DNA of 64,000 nt from Oscillatoriales cyanobacterium (GTDB lineage: Bacteria > Cyanobacteriota > Cyanobacteriia > CACIAM-69d), in contig RDXB01000028.1 of assembly GCA_004292515.1 (NCBI GenBank), positions 1 through 64,000 on the forward strand. The letters are read 5' to 3'. Position numbers and translations under genes: made by a program. This document shows, piece by piece, positions 25,521 to 35,410 of the stretch (position 1 is its first letter; every line of letters starts with the position of its first letter). The notes beneath the pieces were generated by a model. That model did not search any database. It was not told the DNA's origin and worked only from the letters and a program-made list of their open reading frames with translations.

Positions 25521-26451
25521 AGTCTTCCCAGTCCCTACTTAGGTCTTGAAATCAGCTTTTGTTGAAATGGTCAAAAATCGAGCAGCAAGAATGCAGAGAA
25601 TCCTGAACGGATTTCGGCGAGCCTCGGCAGACGATCGATGGTTGGTGGTCGATCGCTCGATTGAGCAAAGCGCTCTCGATTGGGCGCGTTGAGCACCAGC
25701 TTTGACGGCAAATTGACTCAATTATCCTACGGTCGGTGACTAGGCAGATTTAAGAAAGTTTACAAAAATCCATCTCAAATCCATCTCGACCGCTCAGGGC
25801 GTGCGAGGCGATCGCCCAGGTGCTTTCACCACAAGCCACCCCAAATCGATCGGCTGAATTGTAGCCCACGGCATCGATCACACCCAATGTATCCAATGTC
25901 TACTCGACTCGGATTACAGGAGCTAGAAGGCGCGGGCAAGGGGTGATTGCTCGCTGGCCGCCCCAGCTTGGAGCAGCATGGGAGCAACCATAAGGGCAAC
26001 ATCCCTAGCAAGGTCACGACCCTGTTGACATACAAACGCGATCGCAAGTCAAGGCTCAAACAGCGATCGAGCACACCCTCAGCCCAAGTCTCAGCTCCAT
26101 TGATCCCACCCAAGGCGATCGCGCCGAGCACCTGCAATCAAAGGCGTTTCACCCGACACTCGCGGTGATTGCAGTCTTTAAAAATTCCAACCATTCTTAA
26201 CTAATCTGTTATAAAACTGTATTTAGGGGATAATTGGTTTTATTGCAATCAATTAAGTTATATGAACAAAATCATCGGAAATATCTCCTTGACAGCCATC
26301 CATAGCCTGCTTAGGTCGGTTTCGACTCCTAAATCACAGGAAAGCCGCAGCTAAAATCACAATTTAGACAAGCAATCACTGACCCAGCCCCCTAAAACCC
26401 TCCAAATTGCTTTTAACTCATTCGTTTAGCGACTCATCTTCCAACGTTATT
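25521..26451. other. Gene-free region between psb30 and kaiA
   Basis: 0.93 kb. Promoters of psb30 (minus) and kaiA (plus) should lie here. The short frames seen (for example 25826-26137 on the minus strand) have no protein-like composition. The 250 bp before kaiA are AT-rich. Confidence 0.5.
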
Positions 26452-27303
26452 GTGCGACATCACCTAGCAATCGCAGCCTTGATTCACTCCACAGCGAGCA
26501 AGAAATCCCTCCTCAAGATTTTAGAGCCTGATCGTTATCAAGTTGACTGTTTTGAAAATCCCGACCAGTTCTTAGAGTCTATTGGCCATCAGCAAAATGA
26601 ACTAGACTGCATAATTCTGCAAGAACTACCTCAACTAGAAGCAGTCATTAAAACCCTCAAAGACTCAGGAGTTGTATTGCCTGCCGTTATTTGGCTTTCC
26701 GGATTAGAAAACTCATCCTCAAAGCCTTGGATTTACCATGCAGCAGAAGTATCGCTATCCGAGCGAAGTAACGTGGCAATTCGTCATGCCATTGATCGAG
26801 CTATTGGCAACTTTTTATATCTTGCTCCTACAGGCCCCAGCAGCACAACCCAAAACTTACAGGGTGCTAATCCATCATCCAGTGCAACCAATCTACTGGA
26901 TCAGCAATACCGTCTTTCTGAAAAACTTAAAGCGCGCTTAGGGTATTTAGGAGTGTATTACAAGCGCGAACCCAAGTTTTTTCTGCGACATTTGCCACCC
27001 GAAGAGCAGCAAGTATTGACGCGCAAACTCAGAAGTGAGTATCGGGAAATTGTTCTGGCTTATTTCTCTGAAGATGGCACAGTCAATGCTCGGATCGATC
27101 GATTTGTAGAGCAGGCATTCTTTGCAGATATGGCAGTGGCCCAAGTGGTTGAAATCCACATGGAACTAATGGATGCCATGGCAACACAGCTCAAGCTAGA
27201 AGGTCGCAGTGAGGAAATCCTGCTGGACTATCGCCTCACCTTGATTGACATCATTGCCCATCTATGCGAGATGTATCGGCGATCAATTCCGCGAGAGGAA
27301 TAG
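26452..27303 (+). CDS. kaiA: Circadian clock protein KaiA
   Basis: 283 residues from the GTG at 26452. I chose this start because VRHHLAIAALIHST lines up exactly with the start of S. elongatus KaiA; an in-frame TTG at 26407 is an alternative. The N-terminal half is a diverged pseudo-receiver domain (about 1-135). The C-terminal half is the four-helix KaiC-binding domain (LGYLGVYYKREPKFFLRHLPPEEQ ... FFADMAVAQVVEIHMELMD ... ILLDYRLTLIDIIAHLCEMYRRSIP), which is strongly conserved. KaiA stimulates KaiC autophosphorylation by binding its A-loop. Confidence 0.97.
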   Translation: MRHHLAIAALIHSTASKKSLLKILEPDRYQVDCFENPDQFLESIGHQQNELDCIILQELPQLEAVIKTLKDSGVVLPAVIWLSGLENSSSKPWIYHAAEVSLSERSNVAIRHAIDRAIGNFLYLAPTGPSSTTQNLQGANPSSSATNLLDQQYRLSEKLKARLGYLGVYYKREPKFFLRHLPPEEQQVLTRKLRSEYREIVLAYFSEDGTVNARIDRFVEQAFFADMAVAQVVEIHMELMDAMATQLKLEGRSEEILLDYRLTLIDIIAHLCEMYRRSIPREE

Positions 27304-27507
27304 AGCTTACTGCAAATGGTAGTTGACCCTAAATAAACTTTAGATTAACTCCAAATTTAAATAGTTTTGGAGATTATTAATAATAGTAGCTATCAGGGAC
27401 ACCTATTATCAGATTTAAAACCGAAGTAGATGATCCCTAATCGCATCACTGCCAGCAATAAAGTATCCACTAGTGTCTAAAAATATCTAGGAATGCCTAA
27501 AAACACC

Positions 27508-27650
27508 CAGAGAATGTTTGAGAAGCCACATTTAAAAAGCCAAACTTGATACCCTATATGTCCTATTGACCAACGGGAACAAGATGCTCCAGCCCCTTGC
27601 TCCTACGACTATTGGTACTTGGTTCATGCCAAAGAGTACTGCTCAGATAT
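27508..27650. repeat. Family A MITE-like repeat, degenerate
   Basis: It contains GAGAAGCCACATTTAAAAAGCCAAA, CAAGATGCTCCAGCCCCTTGCTCC and ACGACTATTGG, matching the family A layout with many substitutions. Confidence 0.55.
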
Positions 27651-27698
27651 TCTCTCAGGAGTCTTTAATCTGAAGACGACTTGCTATTTTGAATAGTG

Positions 27699-27812
27699 CA
27701 GCTTTTACCTTCCCCAATAAGTACATCAGCCTGTGAGGTAGGCATTACTGATCTACTAATGGTTTGATATCAGGTTTGACATGACGTACTGATCATTTTA
27801 GGTAAAAGCTAC
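27699..27812. repeat. Family B MITE-like repeat, 114 bp
   Basis: The ends CAGCTTTTACCT and AGGTAAAAGCTA form a terminal inverted repeat. The interior CAATAAGTACATCAGCCTGTGAGGTAGGCATTAC parallels the 16.1-kb copy. It has exactly the same length as that copy. Confidence 0.85.
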
Positions 27813-28530
27813 ATCTCTGGGTAAAGCGATTAACAATCTATGAATTAGGCTAATCATACCGATAGCACCAGTGGATGTTCTGCAAAACATTGGGAAAAAT
27901 TAAAATATTTAATCTCTATTTCGAGTAGGCTTTTTATATTCAAGGTTAGGATAAGCAGTCAAATTTCGAGGAAATTTAAGGATGTTTTATGATTAATTTG
28001 AAAAAAAATGAACTACAATTTCGATTGATGCCGAGTCTTTATATAGTTTCATATAAACTCCCATCACCATCAAGGCTCCGGCAGTTACGGCATTAGGGTG
28101 TCAGCAATCATCGACTAAGAGCCTGACTTGCCAACATTTGCCGACTGAGTTCCAAGCCACCCGTTTATTCTGAATTCTGGGGTGACAAACACCATCACTC
28201 CCAATCAACCCTATCTGGATAGTTGGCAGAAATAGTTCCAGAATGATTAATAAAGCTGGGATTGACAGTTGTTTCCCAAGAGACGCGACCAGATTCTATT
28301 CTCAGCGATCGCGTAGTGCCAAAAGCAGCACAGTTGGCAATGCCTCAAGCGCGAACATCAGAATCAAGCACTGTCTAAACCTCTCTTCTGCTGGAAAATC
28401 AACCAGAATTAGCCTGTTCCCCTGCATCGATGCTAAGACGCAATTCTTGATCAAGACTGACCCTACCCGCTGTCCAATCTTCGCTTCGTAGATCAAGTTT
28501 AGCCCTTCATACAAACCCACATCATTGACT

Positions 28531-28845
28531 ATGAGTCCACTCAAAAAGACCTACGTTCTCAAGCTCTACGTGGCAGGGAATACTCCAAACTCCGTGCGTG
28601 CTCTTAAGACCCTGAAAAATATTCTAGAAGAAGAGTTTCAAGGTGTATATGCCCTTAAGGTGATTGATGTTCTCAAAAATCCCCAACTAGCGGAAGAAGA
28701 TAAGATTTTGGCAACACCGACGCTGGCTAAAATTTTACCTCCCCCTGTACGCAAAATTATTGGTGATCTGTCTGACCGAGAGCGAGTCTTAATTGGTCTA
28801 GACCTACTCTATGAGGAATTGGCAGATGATGAGTCTGAATATTAA
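28531..28845 (+). CDS. kaiB: Circadian clock protein KaiB
   Basis: 104 residues from the ATG at 28531. The sequence [86 protein letters not shown] is a textbook KaiB, a metamorphic thioredoxin-like protein. It binds the KaiC CI ring at night and sequesters KaiA. The acidic C-terminal end is typical. It is followed by kaiC after 223 bp. Confidence 0.98.
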   Translation: MSPLKKTYVLKLYVAGNTPNSVRALKTLKNILEEEFQGVYALKVIDVLKNPQLAEEDKILATPTLAKILPPPVRKIIGDLSDRERVLIGLDLLYEELADDESEY

Positions 28846-29068
28846 GATTAATCAGAGTTCGATTAGTAGGGTTCGATTAGTTCAGAACCTGATTAGTCAG
28901 AGTTTGCAATTGATATAGATGCTTGCGTGATCAGACACTGGGTGGCTTAATAAAGTGTGCAATTGAGTTACCAACGCTGACAGGCGGGATTGGCTTGGGG
29001 CACTTGAGGATAGATACGAGATTGATTGCAACCTTGATGGCGTTGACTTCCTAGGAAACAGCAGTACT

Positions 29069-30583
29069 ATGACCGGTGTTCAGAAAATTCGGACAATGAT
29101 TGAAGGGTTCGACGATATTAGCCATGGTGGGCTGCCCGTCGGCCGTGCAACCCTTGTCAGCGGAACCTCCGGCACAGGCAAGACACTGGTTGCTACGCAG
29201 TTTCTTTACAATGGAATTGTCTATTTTGATGAGCCAGGTGTCTTTGTCACCTTTGAAGAATCGCCCGCTGACATCATTAAAAATGCTGAGAGCTTTGGCT
29301 GGGATTTGCAGCATTTGGTTGACTCAGGAAAGTTATTTATCCTAGATGCATCGCCTGATCCTGAGGGTCAAGATATTGTCGGTAACTTTGACCTGTCGGC
29401 ATTGATCGAACGGATTCAATACGCAATTAGGAAATATAAGGCGAAGCGGGTTTCGATCGACTCGATAACAGCTATTTTTCAGCAATATGATGCGGCATCG
29501 GTCGTGCGGCGGGAAATTTTTCGCCTGGTTGCCCGGCTCAAGCAAGTGGGCGTAACCACCATTATGACCACTGAACGAGAGCGAGAATATGGGCCCGTTG
29601 CTCGGTTTGGGGTCGAGGAATTTGTGTCAGATAATGTGGCGATCGTCCGTAATGTGTTGGAAGGAGAACGTCGCCGCCGCACGATCGAAATTCTCAAGCT
29701 ACGCGGTACAACGCACATGAAGGGAGAATATCCCTTCACGATTACGAATCATGGCATTAGCATCTTCCCACTGGGGGCAATGCGCCTAACCCAGCGATCG
29801 TCTAATGCACGGGTGTCTTCGGGGGTTTCAACCCTAGATGCGATGTGCGGAGGTGGTTTCTTTAAGGATTCAATTATTTTAGCGACGGGGGCAACGGGTA
29901 CTGGCAAAACATTGCTAGTTAGCAAATTCCTTGAAGATGCTTGCAGAACCGGCGAACGAGCAATTTTGTTCGCCTATGAGGAATCCCGCGCCCAACTTTC
30001 TCGAAATGCCTATTCCTGGGGCATTGATTTTGAAGATTTGGAAAGTCGTGGTCTGCTGAAGATTCTTTGCACTTATCCTGAATCGGCTGGTTTGGAAGAT
30101 CACTTACAAATCATCAAGTCAGAAATTGCCGAGTTTAAGCCATCCCGAATTGCGATCGATTCCCTTTCAGCTTTGGCCCGTGGGGTCAGCAATAATGCAT
30201 TTCGACAGTTTGTGATCGGGGTGACGGGCTTTGCAAAGCAAGAGGAAATTACGGGTTTCTTTACCAACACTACTGATCAGTTTATGGGGTCGCATTCGAT
30301 CACGGATTCTCATATTTCCACGATTACTGACACGATTTTGATGTTGCAGTACGTTGAAATTCGCGGTGAGATGTGTCGGGCGATTAATGTGTTTAAAATG
30401 CGCGGCTCGGAGCACGATAAGGGTATTCGAGAATATACGATTAGCCGGAATGGCCCGGAAATTCGTGATTCTTTCCGAAATTATGAACGGATCATCAGTG
30501 GTTCGCCGTCGCGGGTGAGTGTGGATGAGAAGGCGGAGTTGTCGCGGATTATGCGTGGGGTGCAAGAAAAGTCCAACGGTTAA
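29069..30583 (+). CDS. kaiC: Circadian clock protein KaiC (ATPase / autokinase)
   Basis: 504 residues with two RecA-like domains. CI has the P-loop GTSGTGKT (about 32-39) and catalytic Glu pair in TFEES. CII has GATGTGKT (about 276-283) and YEES. The phosphorylation sites equivalent to S. elongatus Ser431 and Thr432 are Ser417 and Thr418, in HISTITDT (TCC codon at 30317). The C-terminus (PSRVSVDEKAELSRIMRGVQEK) includes the A-loop. It is 15 residues shorter than the S. elongatus protein, mainly at the N-terminus. The 223-bp gap to kaiB holds repeats of TTCGATTAGT. Confidence 0.98.
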   Translation: MTGVQKIRTMIEGFDDISHGGLPVGRATLVSGTSGTGKTLVATQFLYNGIVYFDEPGVFVTFEESPADIIKNAESFGWDLQHLVDSGKLFILDASPDPEGQDIVGNFDLSALIERIQYAIRKYKAKRVSIDSITAIFQQYDAASVVRREIFRLVARLKQVGVTTIMTTEREREYGPVARFGVEEFVSDNVAIVRNVLEGERRRRTIEILKLRGTTHMKGEYPFTITNHGISIFPLGAMRLTQRSSNARVSSGVSTLDAMCGGGFFKDSIILATGATGTGKTLLVSKFLEDACRTGERAILFAYEESRAQLSRNAYSWGIDFEDLESRGLLKILCTYPESAGLEDHLQIIKSEIAEFKPSRIAIDSLSALARGVSNNAFRQFVIGVTGFAKQEEITGFFTNTTDQFMGSHSITDSHISTITDTILMLQYVEIRGEMCRAINVFKMRGSEHDKGIREYTISRNGPEIRDSFRNYERIISGSPSRVSVDEKAELSRIMRGVQEKSNG

Positions 30584-30813
30584 TCTCTGCGATAGGGCGA
30601 TTTGCTGTCTGAAACCTGATGTTTGATCTAGATCAACTATCTAGATGCTTGATCTAAATGGCGGAAAGACAGGAGGCCGAAGCTCCTCAACTTTTGATGA
30701 TTTGGTGTTGATTGAGTGAAAATCAGCCAATTAGGGGGGCAATGCCCACCCTACTGACTGATATTACTCATACTGCTAACGAGCGTTAATCGAATCCCGT
30801 GGGTGATTCAATT
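30584..30813. other. Short convergent intergenic region after kaiC
   Basis: It includes TTGATCTAGATCAA-like short palindromes (30627-30640) and GGGGGGCAATGCCCACCCTA, which resembles the interior of family B repeats. No strong intrinsic terminator was recognised. Confidence 0.45.
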
Positions 30814-31692
30814 CTAGATTTCGGCATAGGCGCGATCGATCAATCGTTTCGCCACGGTTTGCACGCCCGTGTGGTAGTAGTAATTGGTGCTCATGTCGAG
30901 GAATGCGCCTACATAGTCGAGCTTGTCATCAGCGATTTCAATAAAGCCTTGCAGGTGCTGAATTACGGACTGCGGATTGAGGCCGCGATCGCTGACGAAG
31001 CCGCCCATCCAGTTAGAGACTGACGAAAAGGCTTGTCCAATAAATGCTGCTTTGTCGCTGCCCGGAATCATCTTTTGGATATTCCGAAACGCCTCATTTT
31101 CTTCCAAGCTCGACTGGGTTGCGCCGCCAATCCAATCACCGGCTGCTTGGATGAAGTTCGGGCCCAAAGGCACTAAACCATCTAAGCAAACCAGGGCTGC
31201 CATCCGCATTTTGGATTCTCCACCATAGTCCGCTAAGGAACCCAGAAAGTCGCCAATGCTGTCGCCGGGAATGCCGTTAATTTGGCAATAGGCTAGCAAT
31301 TCCACCACGATTTTCATGCCCAAGTCGATCGATTGGGCCTTCTCGGGCTTGGGTGTGACATTTTTCAAAAAGCTGAGGAAGGAGATGTCTTGCCCCACTT
31401 TATTGGCCATGGCGGCAGTGCCTAGCGCGCTGGCTGCACTGTCCACCGTTTGGTAAAGCCAAATGGCGCGCTGGTAGCCTTCACCGCTATCGTTATATAG
31501 CTCGATCGCCCGATCTTTAATCTGGGAAATTAAACCTGGATCATCTTCGCCCGTGACGGTTTTGATTGTGCGATCGAACCCAACCAAATTGTCCCACTCG
31601 CCGGGAACCACAAAATCCAAGGCATTCAATACCGAAATCGTCATGCCACTGGAGGGCAGTTCATCCACCAACTGCACAATGGACTTACCCAT
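30814..31692 (-). CDS. Cyanobacterial protein of unknown function
   Basis: 292 residues. No signal peptide or clear membrane segment. It is mostly helical, with Gly/Ala-rich stretches (SAASALGTAAMANKVGQD). The family was not recognised. AGGAGC lies 9 bp before the ATG, so the start is good. A predicted lipoprotein gene lies about 135 bp upstream on the same strand and may belong to the same transcript. Confidence 0.7.
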   Translation of the reverse strand: MGKSIVQLVDELPSSGMTISVLNALDFVVPGEWDNLVGFDRTIKTVTGEDDPGLISQIKDRAIELYNDSGEGYQRAIWLYQTVDSAASALGTAAMANKVGQDISFLSFLKNVTPKPEKAQSIDLGMKIVVELLAYCQINGIPGDSIGDFLGSLADYGGESKMRMAALVCLDGLVPLGPNFIQAAGDWIGGATQSSLEENEAFRNIQKMIPGSDKAAFIGQAFSSVSNWMGGFVSDRGLNPQSVIQHLQGFIEIADDKLDYVGAFLDMSTNYYYHTGVQTVAKRLIDRAYAEI

Positions 31693-31828
31693 AACATCTT
31701 GCTCCTAAGGTCTCTACAGGTTCAATCAATGCCGTTCGTGATAGTTGGCGATGGTCATTGGCCCCTGGATCAAAATCGAGGGCCGTAAGCTTGTGTTGGA
31801 ATGCTTGTGCTGAAATGCTTGTGTTGGG

Positions 31829-32347
31829 CTACTTCAGATGAGATAGACCCGAGAGATTGAACTTTTCGATCCAATCTTCCCGATCGCTGGCACTGAAGTC
31901 ATCCGCTAATGATCGCGCCTTTACTTGATAGCGATCGCCCACCAAAACAGCAGTTTGAGTTTTACCAACCTTCACGGCTGGGTAATCTTCGATCATCTCA
32001 TTGCTGTCTTTAAACTTGGCGACAGCACTGGGATTGTTCGCCACATCATTAATAGAGAGTGTGGCCAACGCTTCGCCAGATTTCTTTAATTTGGCTTCTG
32101 CAAACCCTTTCTTTTCCTGTTGGAATGTCAGGCTATAGTCGCCGCTAGCCTTCGGGAAAAAGGCATTCAGTTTGCCGCCACTGACGGGCGTTTTGTTGAT
32201 CGGCGATTGGGTAATCGTGGTGGGTGCGGGGGCGGGCGACTTTGGTGCATTGGCAGAGGTGTTGATGGCAACACAGCCTCCCACCACCAAAACACCCGCC
32301 AACAGAATGCCGGCAACCCAACGGCCGGCTTTGGACAGCGCATTCAT
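31829..32347 (-). CDS. Predicted lipoprotein of unknown function
   Basis: 172 residues from the ATG at 32347. The N-terminus RWVAGILLAGVLVVGGC is a lipoprotein signal with the Cys at about position 25. A Pro/Thr-rich linker follows, then a compact domain (about 60-172) with alternating Lys/Leu strands (GDYSLTFQQEKKGFAEAKLKKSGEALATLSINDV). Similar small lipoproteins occur in other cyanobacteria, but I cannot name the family. Confidence 0.7.
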   Translation of the reverse strand: MNALSKAGRWVAGILLAGVLVVGGCVAINTSANAPKSPAPAPTTITQSPINKTPVSGGKLNAFFPKASGDYSLTFQQEKKGFAEAKLKKSGEALATLSINDVANNPSAVAKFKDSNEMIEDYPAVKVGKTQTAVLVGDRYQVKARSLADDFSASDREDWIEKFNLSGLSHLK

Positions 32348-32609
32348 GAGCAAATGTCCTTATGATGATTGTTCGGTCACTTCCCAGTCTAATCAGTGGT
32401 TTTGGGGATCGGGTGGCGACGCTGCGGCCTTGGGTGGCGAAATTGCCACACTTGGCAAGCTGGCTGGGGGCACGGGTCGTTGCTAACGCATGGTTACTCC
32501 CTGCGATCGCCCCGCAATGGTTCCCCAGGCTGTGGTCATGAAAAAATTAGATGATGAAGAGATTTAAACCGGAGCATCCGACACTTTCTTTGGGAGGGTC
32601 GATCACCGA

Positions 32610-33914
32610 ATGAGTGCGGATCGTCTAAACAAATTTGACCCTTGGCTGCGGGCCAAGGCAGTGGCATGGGAGCAGCTCGATCGCCCCTTGCAAGACCAAT
32701 TGAGGGCGATCGCCCCTGATGGCCCGGTGTTGTTGCCCGAGTCGATCGACCAACTGACTCAGATCGTTGCGGCTTGTGCCGATCGCCGCCAACCGATCGC
32801 CCCCTTTGGCAGTGGCAGCAAGCTGGCCTGGGGCAACCTTCCCAAATCTGCGGTGTTGCCCGTGGGTTTGGGCCGGCTCGATCGGCTGGTGATGCATGAC
32901 GAAGCGGACTTGGTGGCCACCGTGGAAGCGGGTATGAAACTACGGGATCTGCAAGCGGCCTTGGCCCCCTCGGGCCAGTGGTTGCCGATCGATCCGGCCT
33001 TTGCCGACAGCGCCACCCTAGGCGGCATTGTGGCTACGGCCGATACGGGTTCCCTGCGCCAACGCTACGGCGGAATTCGGGATCTGTTGTTGGGCATTTC
33101 GATCGCCCGTTGGGATGGACAAATCGCCAAGGCTGGTGGCCGCGTGGTCAAAAACGTGGCGGGCTATGACCTGATGAAGCTGTTTACCGGCTCCTTTGGC
33201 ACGCTGGGACTGTTGACCACGGTGACGGTGCGGACTTATCCGATTCCAGAACAGTGCCAAACCCTGTTGCTATGGGGCGATCGCCCGGCCCTGGCCCAGG
33301 CGGCCCAAGGCCTCCGCAATTCCACCCTCACGCCGATCGCCCTCGATTGGGTTTGGGGGGATTCAAGGCTCCCAAGTCAGGCGGTGGGCTTGGCCCTGCG
33401 GTTTGGCAGCGTTGCCCCCAGCGTGGCGGAACAGATGCGCCGCTCGATCGCCCTGGCCCAAGACTTAGGCTTGCAATCAATGGTGTTGAGCGAGCCGGAT
33501 GAAGCCGGTTTTTGGCAGAGTGCCCGCGTCGCCAGCACCCAGCCCACGAGCGATCGCCCAATCACGCTCAAATTTGGCGCATTGCCCACGGCGGCCCCAG
33601 CCCTGCTCGATCGCCTGGCCAGCGGCCCGATCAGCCAAGGCCAAATCCACGCCAGTAGCGGCCTGGGTTGGGCCAGCCTCGGAGTGATCGAGGGCGACTG
33701 GCTGCGCACCTCCCGCTGGATTCGGCAATTGCGGGCCGCCTGCGAAGCGGAACAGGGATTTTTGACGTTGTTGCAAGTGCCCGCTGAACTGACCCATCAG
33801 TTTAAGCAATCCGATCGCTGGGGCGATCGCGGTTCGGGTCTGGCTCTAATGGGGAAAATAAAACAGCAGTTCGATCCGCACCAGCTCCTGAATCCCGGCC
33901 GCTTCTTGGTTTAG
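32610..33914 (+). CDS. glcE: Glycolate oxidase subunit GlcE-like FAD-binding protein
   Basis: 434 residues. An FAD_binding_4 domain: LPESIDQLTQIVAACADRRQPIAPFGSGSKLAWGN, then DLVATVEAGMKLRDLQAALAPSGQWLPIDP, GGIVATADTGSLRQRYGGIRDLLLG and GRVVKNVAGYDLMKLFTGSFGTLG. The C-terminus ends FDPHQLLNPGRFL, typical of GlcD/GlcE. GlcE partners GlcD and GlcF in glycolate oxidation in the photorespiratory pathway. glcF follows directly, while glcD is not in the window. Confidence 0.9.
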   Translation: MSADRLNKFDPWLRAKAVAWEQLDRPLQDQLRAIAPDGPVLLPESIDQLTQIVAACADRRQPIAPFGSGSKLAWGNLPKSAVLPVGLGRLDRLVMHDEADLVATVEAGMKLRDLQAALAPSGQWLPIDPAFADSATLGGIVATADTGSLRQRYGGIRDLLLGISIARWDGQIAKAGGRVVKNVAGYDLMKLFTGSFGTLGLLTTVTVRTYPIPEQCQTLLLWGDRPALAQAAQGLRNSTLTPIALDWVWGDSRLPSQAVGLALRFGSVAPSVAEQMRRSIALAQDLGLQSMVLSEPDEAGFWQSARVASTQPTSDRPITLKFGALPTAAPALLDRLASGPISQGQIHASSGLGWASLGVIEGDWLRTSRWIRQLRAACEAEQGFLTLLQVPAELTHQFKQSDRWGDRGSGLALMGKIKQQFDPHQLLNPGRFLV

Positions 33915-33994
33915 CGCCAGACTAGATTACGGAGGGCGCACGGCGGTGCGCCCCTACGAATTGCCATCGCCTATTGGTTTCACCCCACCGACCC

Positions 33995-35398
33995 ATGCAA
34001 ACGAGCGATCGCCCGATTCCCGCCAAAGAGAGTAACTTTCTGGCCCAAAACCCCCATTTGGGCGAATTGGCCGCCGGTCAGCGATCGGGCTTTGACCCCG
34101 ACTCGCCGCCAAACCCCAAACTGATTGATTCCTGTGTCCATTGTGGGTTTTGCCTTTCGACCTGCCCCAGCTACCGCGTGTTGGGCAAAGAAACCGACTC
34201 ACCCCGCGGCCGCATCTATTTGATGGATGCGATCAACGAAGGAACCGCCGAACTCGATCGCACCACCGCCCAGCATTTCGACACCTGCCTCGGTTGCCTG
34301 GCCTGTGTCACCACCTGCCCGTCTGGGGTGAAATATGACCAACTGATCAGCGCCACCCGCCCCCAAGTGGAGCGCAACGTGCCTCGATCGCTCCCAGAAC
34401 AGGCCCTGCGCAAGCTGATTTTCCAGATTTTTCCCTACCCCGATCGGCTAAAACTGCTGCTGCCGTTCCTGTTGATCTACCAGCAATCGGGCTTGCAAGC
34501 CCTGGTGCGATCGACCGGCCTGCTCAAAAAATGGCTGCCCAACCTGGCGGCCATGGAAGAAATTTTGCCGCGCCTGAATTGGGACAACCTGAACAAAGAA
34601 TTTCCCGAAACCATTCCCGCCCAAGGAACCCAGCGCTATCGGGTGGGCGCAATTCTCGGCTGTGTGCAGCGCACCCTATTTAGCGGAGTAAACGCCGCCA
34701 CCATGCGCGCCCTGACGGCCAACGGCTGTGAGGTGGTGATTCCGCCCAGCCAGGGTTGCTGCTCGGCCCTGCCGTCCCACCAGGGCCAAACCAACCAGGC
34801 CCAGGCGATCGCCCGCCAGATGATCGATGCCTTCGCCGACACCAACGTGGACTACATCATCATCAACGCTGCCGGTTGTGGGCACACGCTCAAGGAATAT
34901 GGGCATATGTTGCACGACGACCCGGAATACCGCGATCGGGCCGTCGCCTTTGTGGACAAGGTGCGCGATATCCACGAATTCTTTGCGGAAGTGGGTTGGA
35001 CTGCGCCGCTCCAGCCGATCGCCCCGGAACCGGTGACGCTGGTTTACCACGACGCTTGCCACCTGCTCCATGGCCAAAAAATCAGCGCCCCACCTCGCGA
35101 CCTGTTACGGCAAATCCCCGGTGTGTCCCTGCACGAGCCGATCGATTCGCAACTCTGCTGTGGCAGCGCCGGGATCTACAACCTGCTGCAACCGGAAATC
35201 GCCGACGAGCTGGGCGAAATGAAGGTGCAAAACCTGACCAACACGGGAGCCGACGCGATCGCCTCACCCAATCCAGGCTGTTCGTTGCAAATCCAAAAAC
35301 ATCTGGGATTGCAGGGGAAAACCGTGCCGGTTTTGCACCCGATCGAACTGCTCGATCGATCTATGCGAGGTGAAGCATTACCCAAGGGCGATCGCTAG
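33995..35398 (+). CDS. glcF: Glycolate oxidase iron-sulfur subunit GlcF
   Basis: 467 residues from the ATG at 33995; an in-frame TTG lies 7 codons upstream. Two 4Fe-4S motifs, CVHCGFCLSTCPSY and CLGCLACVTTCPSG, are in the first 110 residues. Two CCG-type domains follow, with CC motifs in GCCSALPSHQG and LCCGSAGIYN, as in GlcF/LutA/HdrD proteins. It passes electrons from the flavin subunits to the membrane quinone pool. It is 80 bp downstream of glcE in the same direction, so probably one operon. A family A element follows immediately. Confidence 0.93.
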   Translation: MQTSDRPIPAKESNFLAQNPHLGELAAGQRSGFDPDSPPNPKLIDSCVHCGFCLSTCPSYRVLGKETDSPRGRIYLMDAINEGTAELDRTTAQHFDTCLGCLACVTTCPSGVKYDQLISATRPQVERNVPRSLPEQALRKLIFQIFPYPDRLKLLLPFLLIYQQSGLQALVRSTGLLKKWLPNLAAMEEILPRLNWDNLNKEFPETIPAQGTQRYRVGAILGCVQRTLFSGVNAATMRALTANGCEVVIPPSQGCCSALPSHQGQTNQAQAIARQMIDAFADTNVDYIIINAAGCGHTLKEYGHMLHDDPEYRDRAVAFVDKVRDIHEFFAEVGWTAPLQPIAPEPVTLVYHDACHLLHGQKISAPPRDLLRQIPGVSLHEPIDSQLCCGSAGIYNLLQPEIADELGEMKVQNLTNTGADAIASPNPGCSLQIQKHLGLQGKTVPVLHPIELLDRSMRGEALPKGDR

Positions 35399-35410
35399 AC
35401 TGGTTCTAGG

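Larger units (their letters stand above)
27304..28530. other. 1.2-kb kaiA-kaiB spacer with mobile repeats
   Basis: It holds a degenerate family A repeat (about 27508-27650) and a complete family B element (27699-27812). The remaining 0.7 kb is AT-rich. The kaiBC promoter must lie in it. Two overlapping frames on opposite strands at 28243-28544 look non-coding. Confidence 0.7.

Noticed and set aside
28243-28544. Two overlapping small frames on opposite strands before kaiB
   Set aside because: Neither has a ribosome-binding site or recognisable composition; the region is better read as kaiBC leader.
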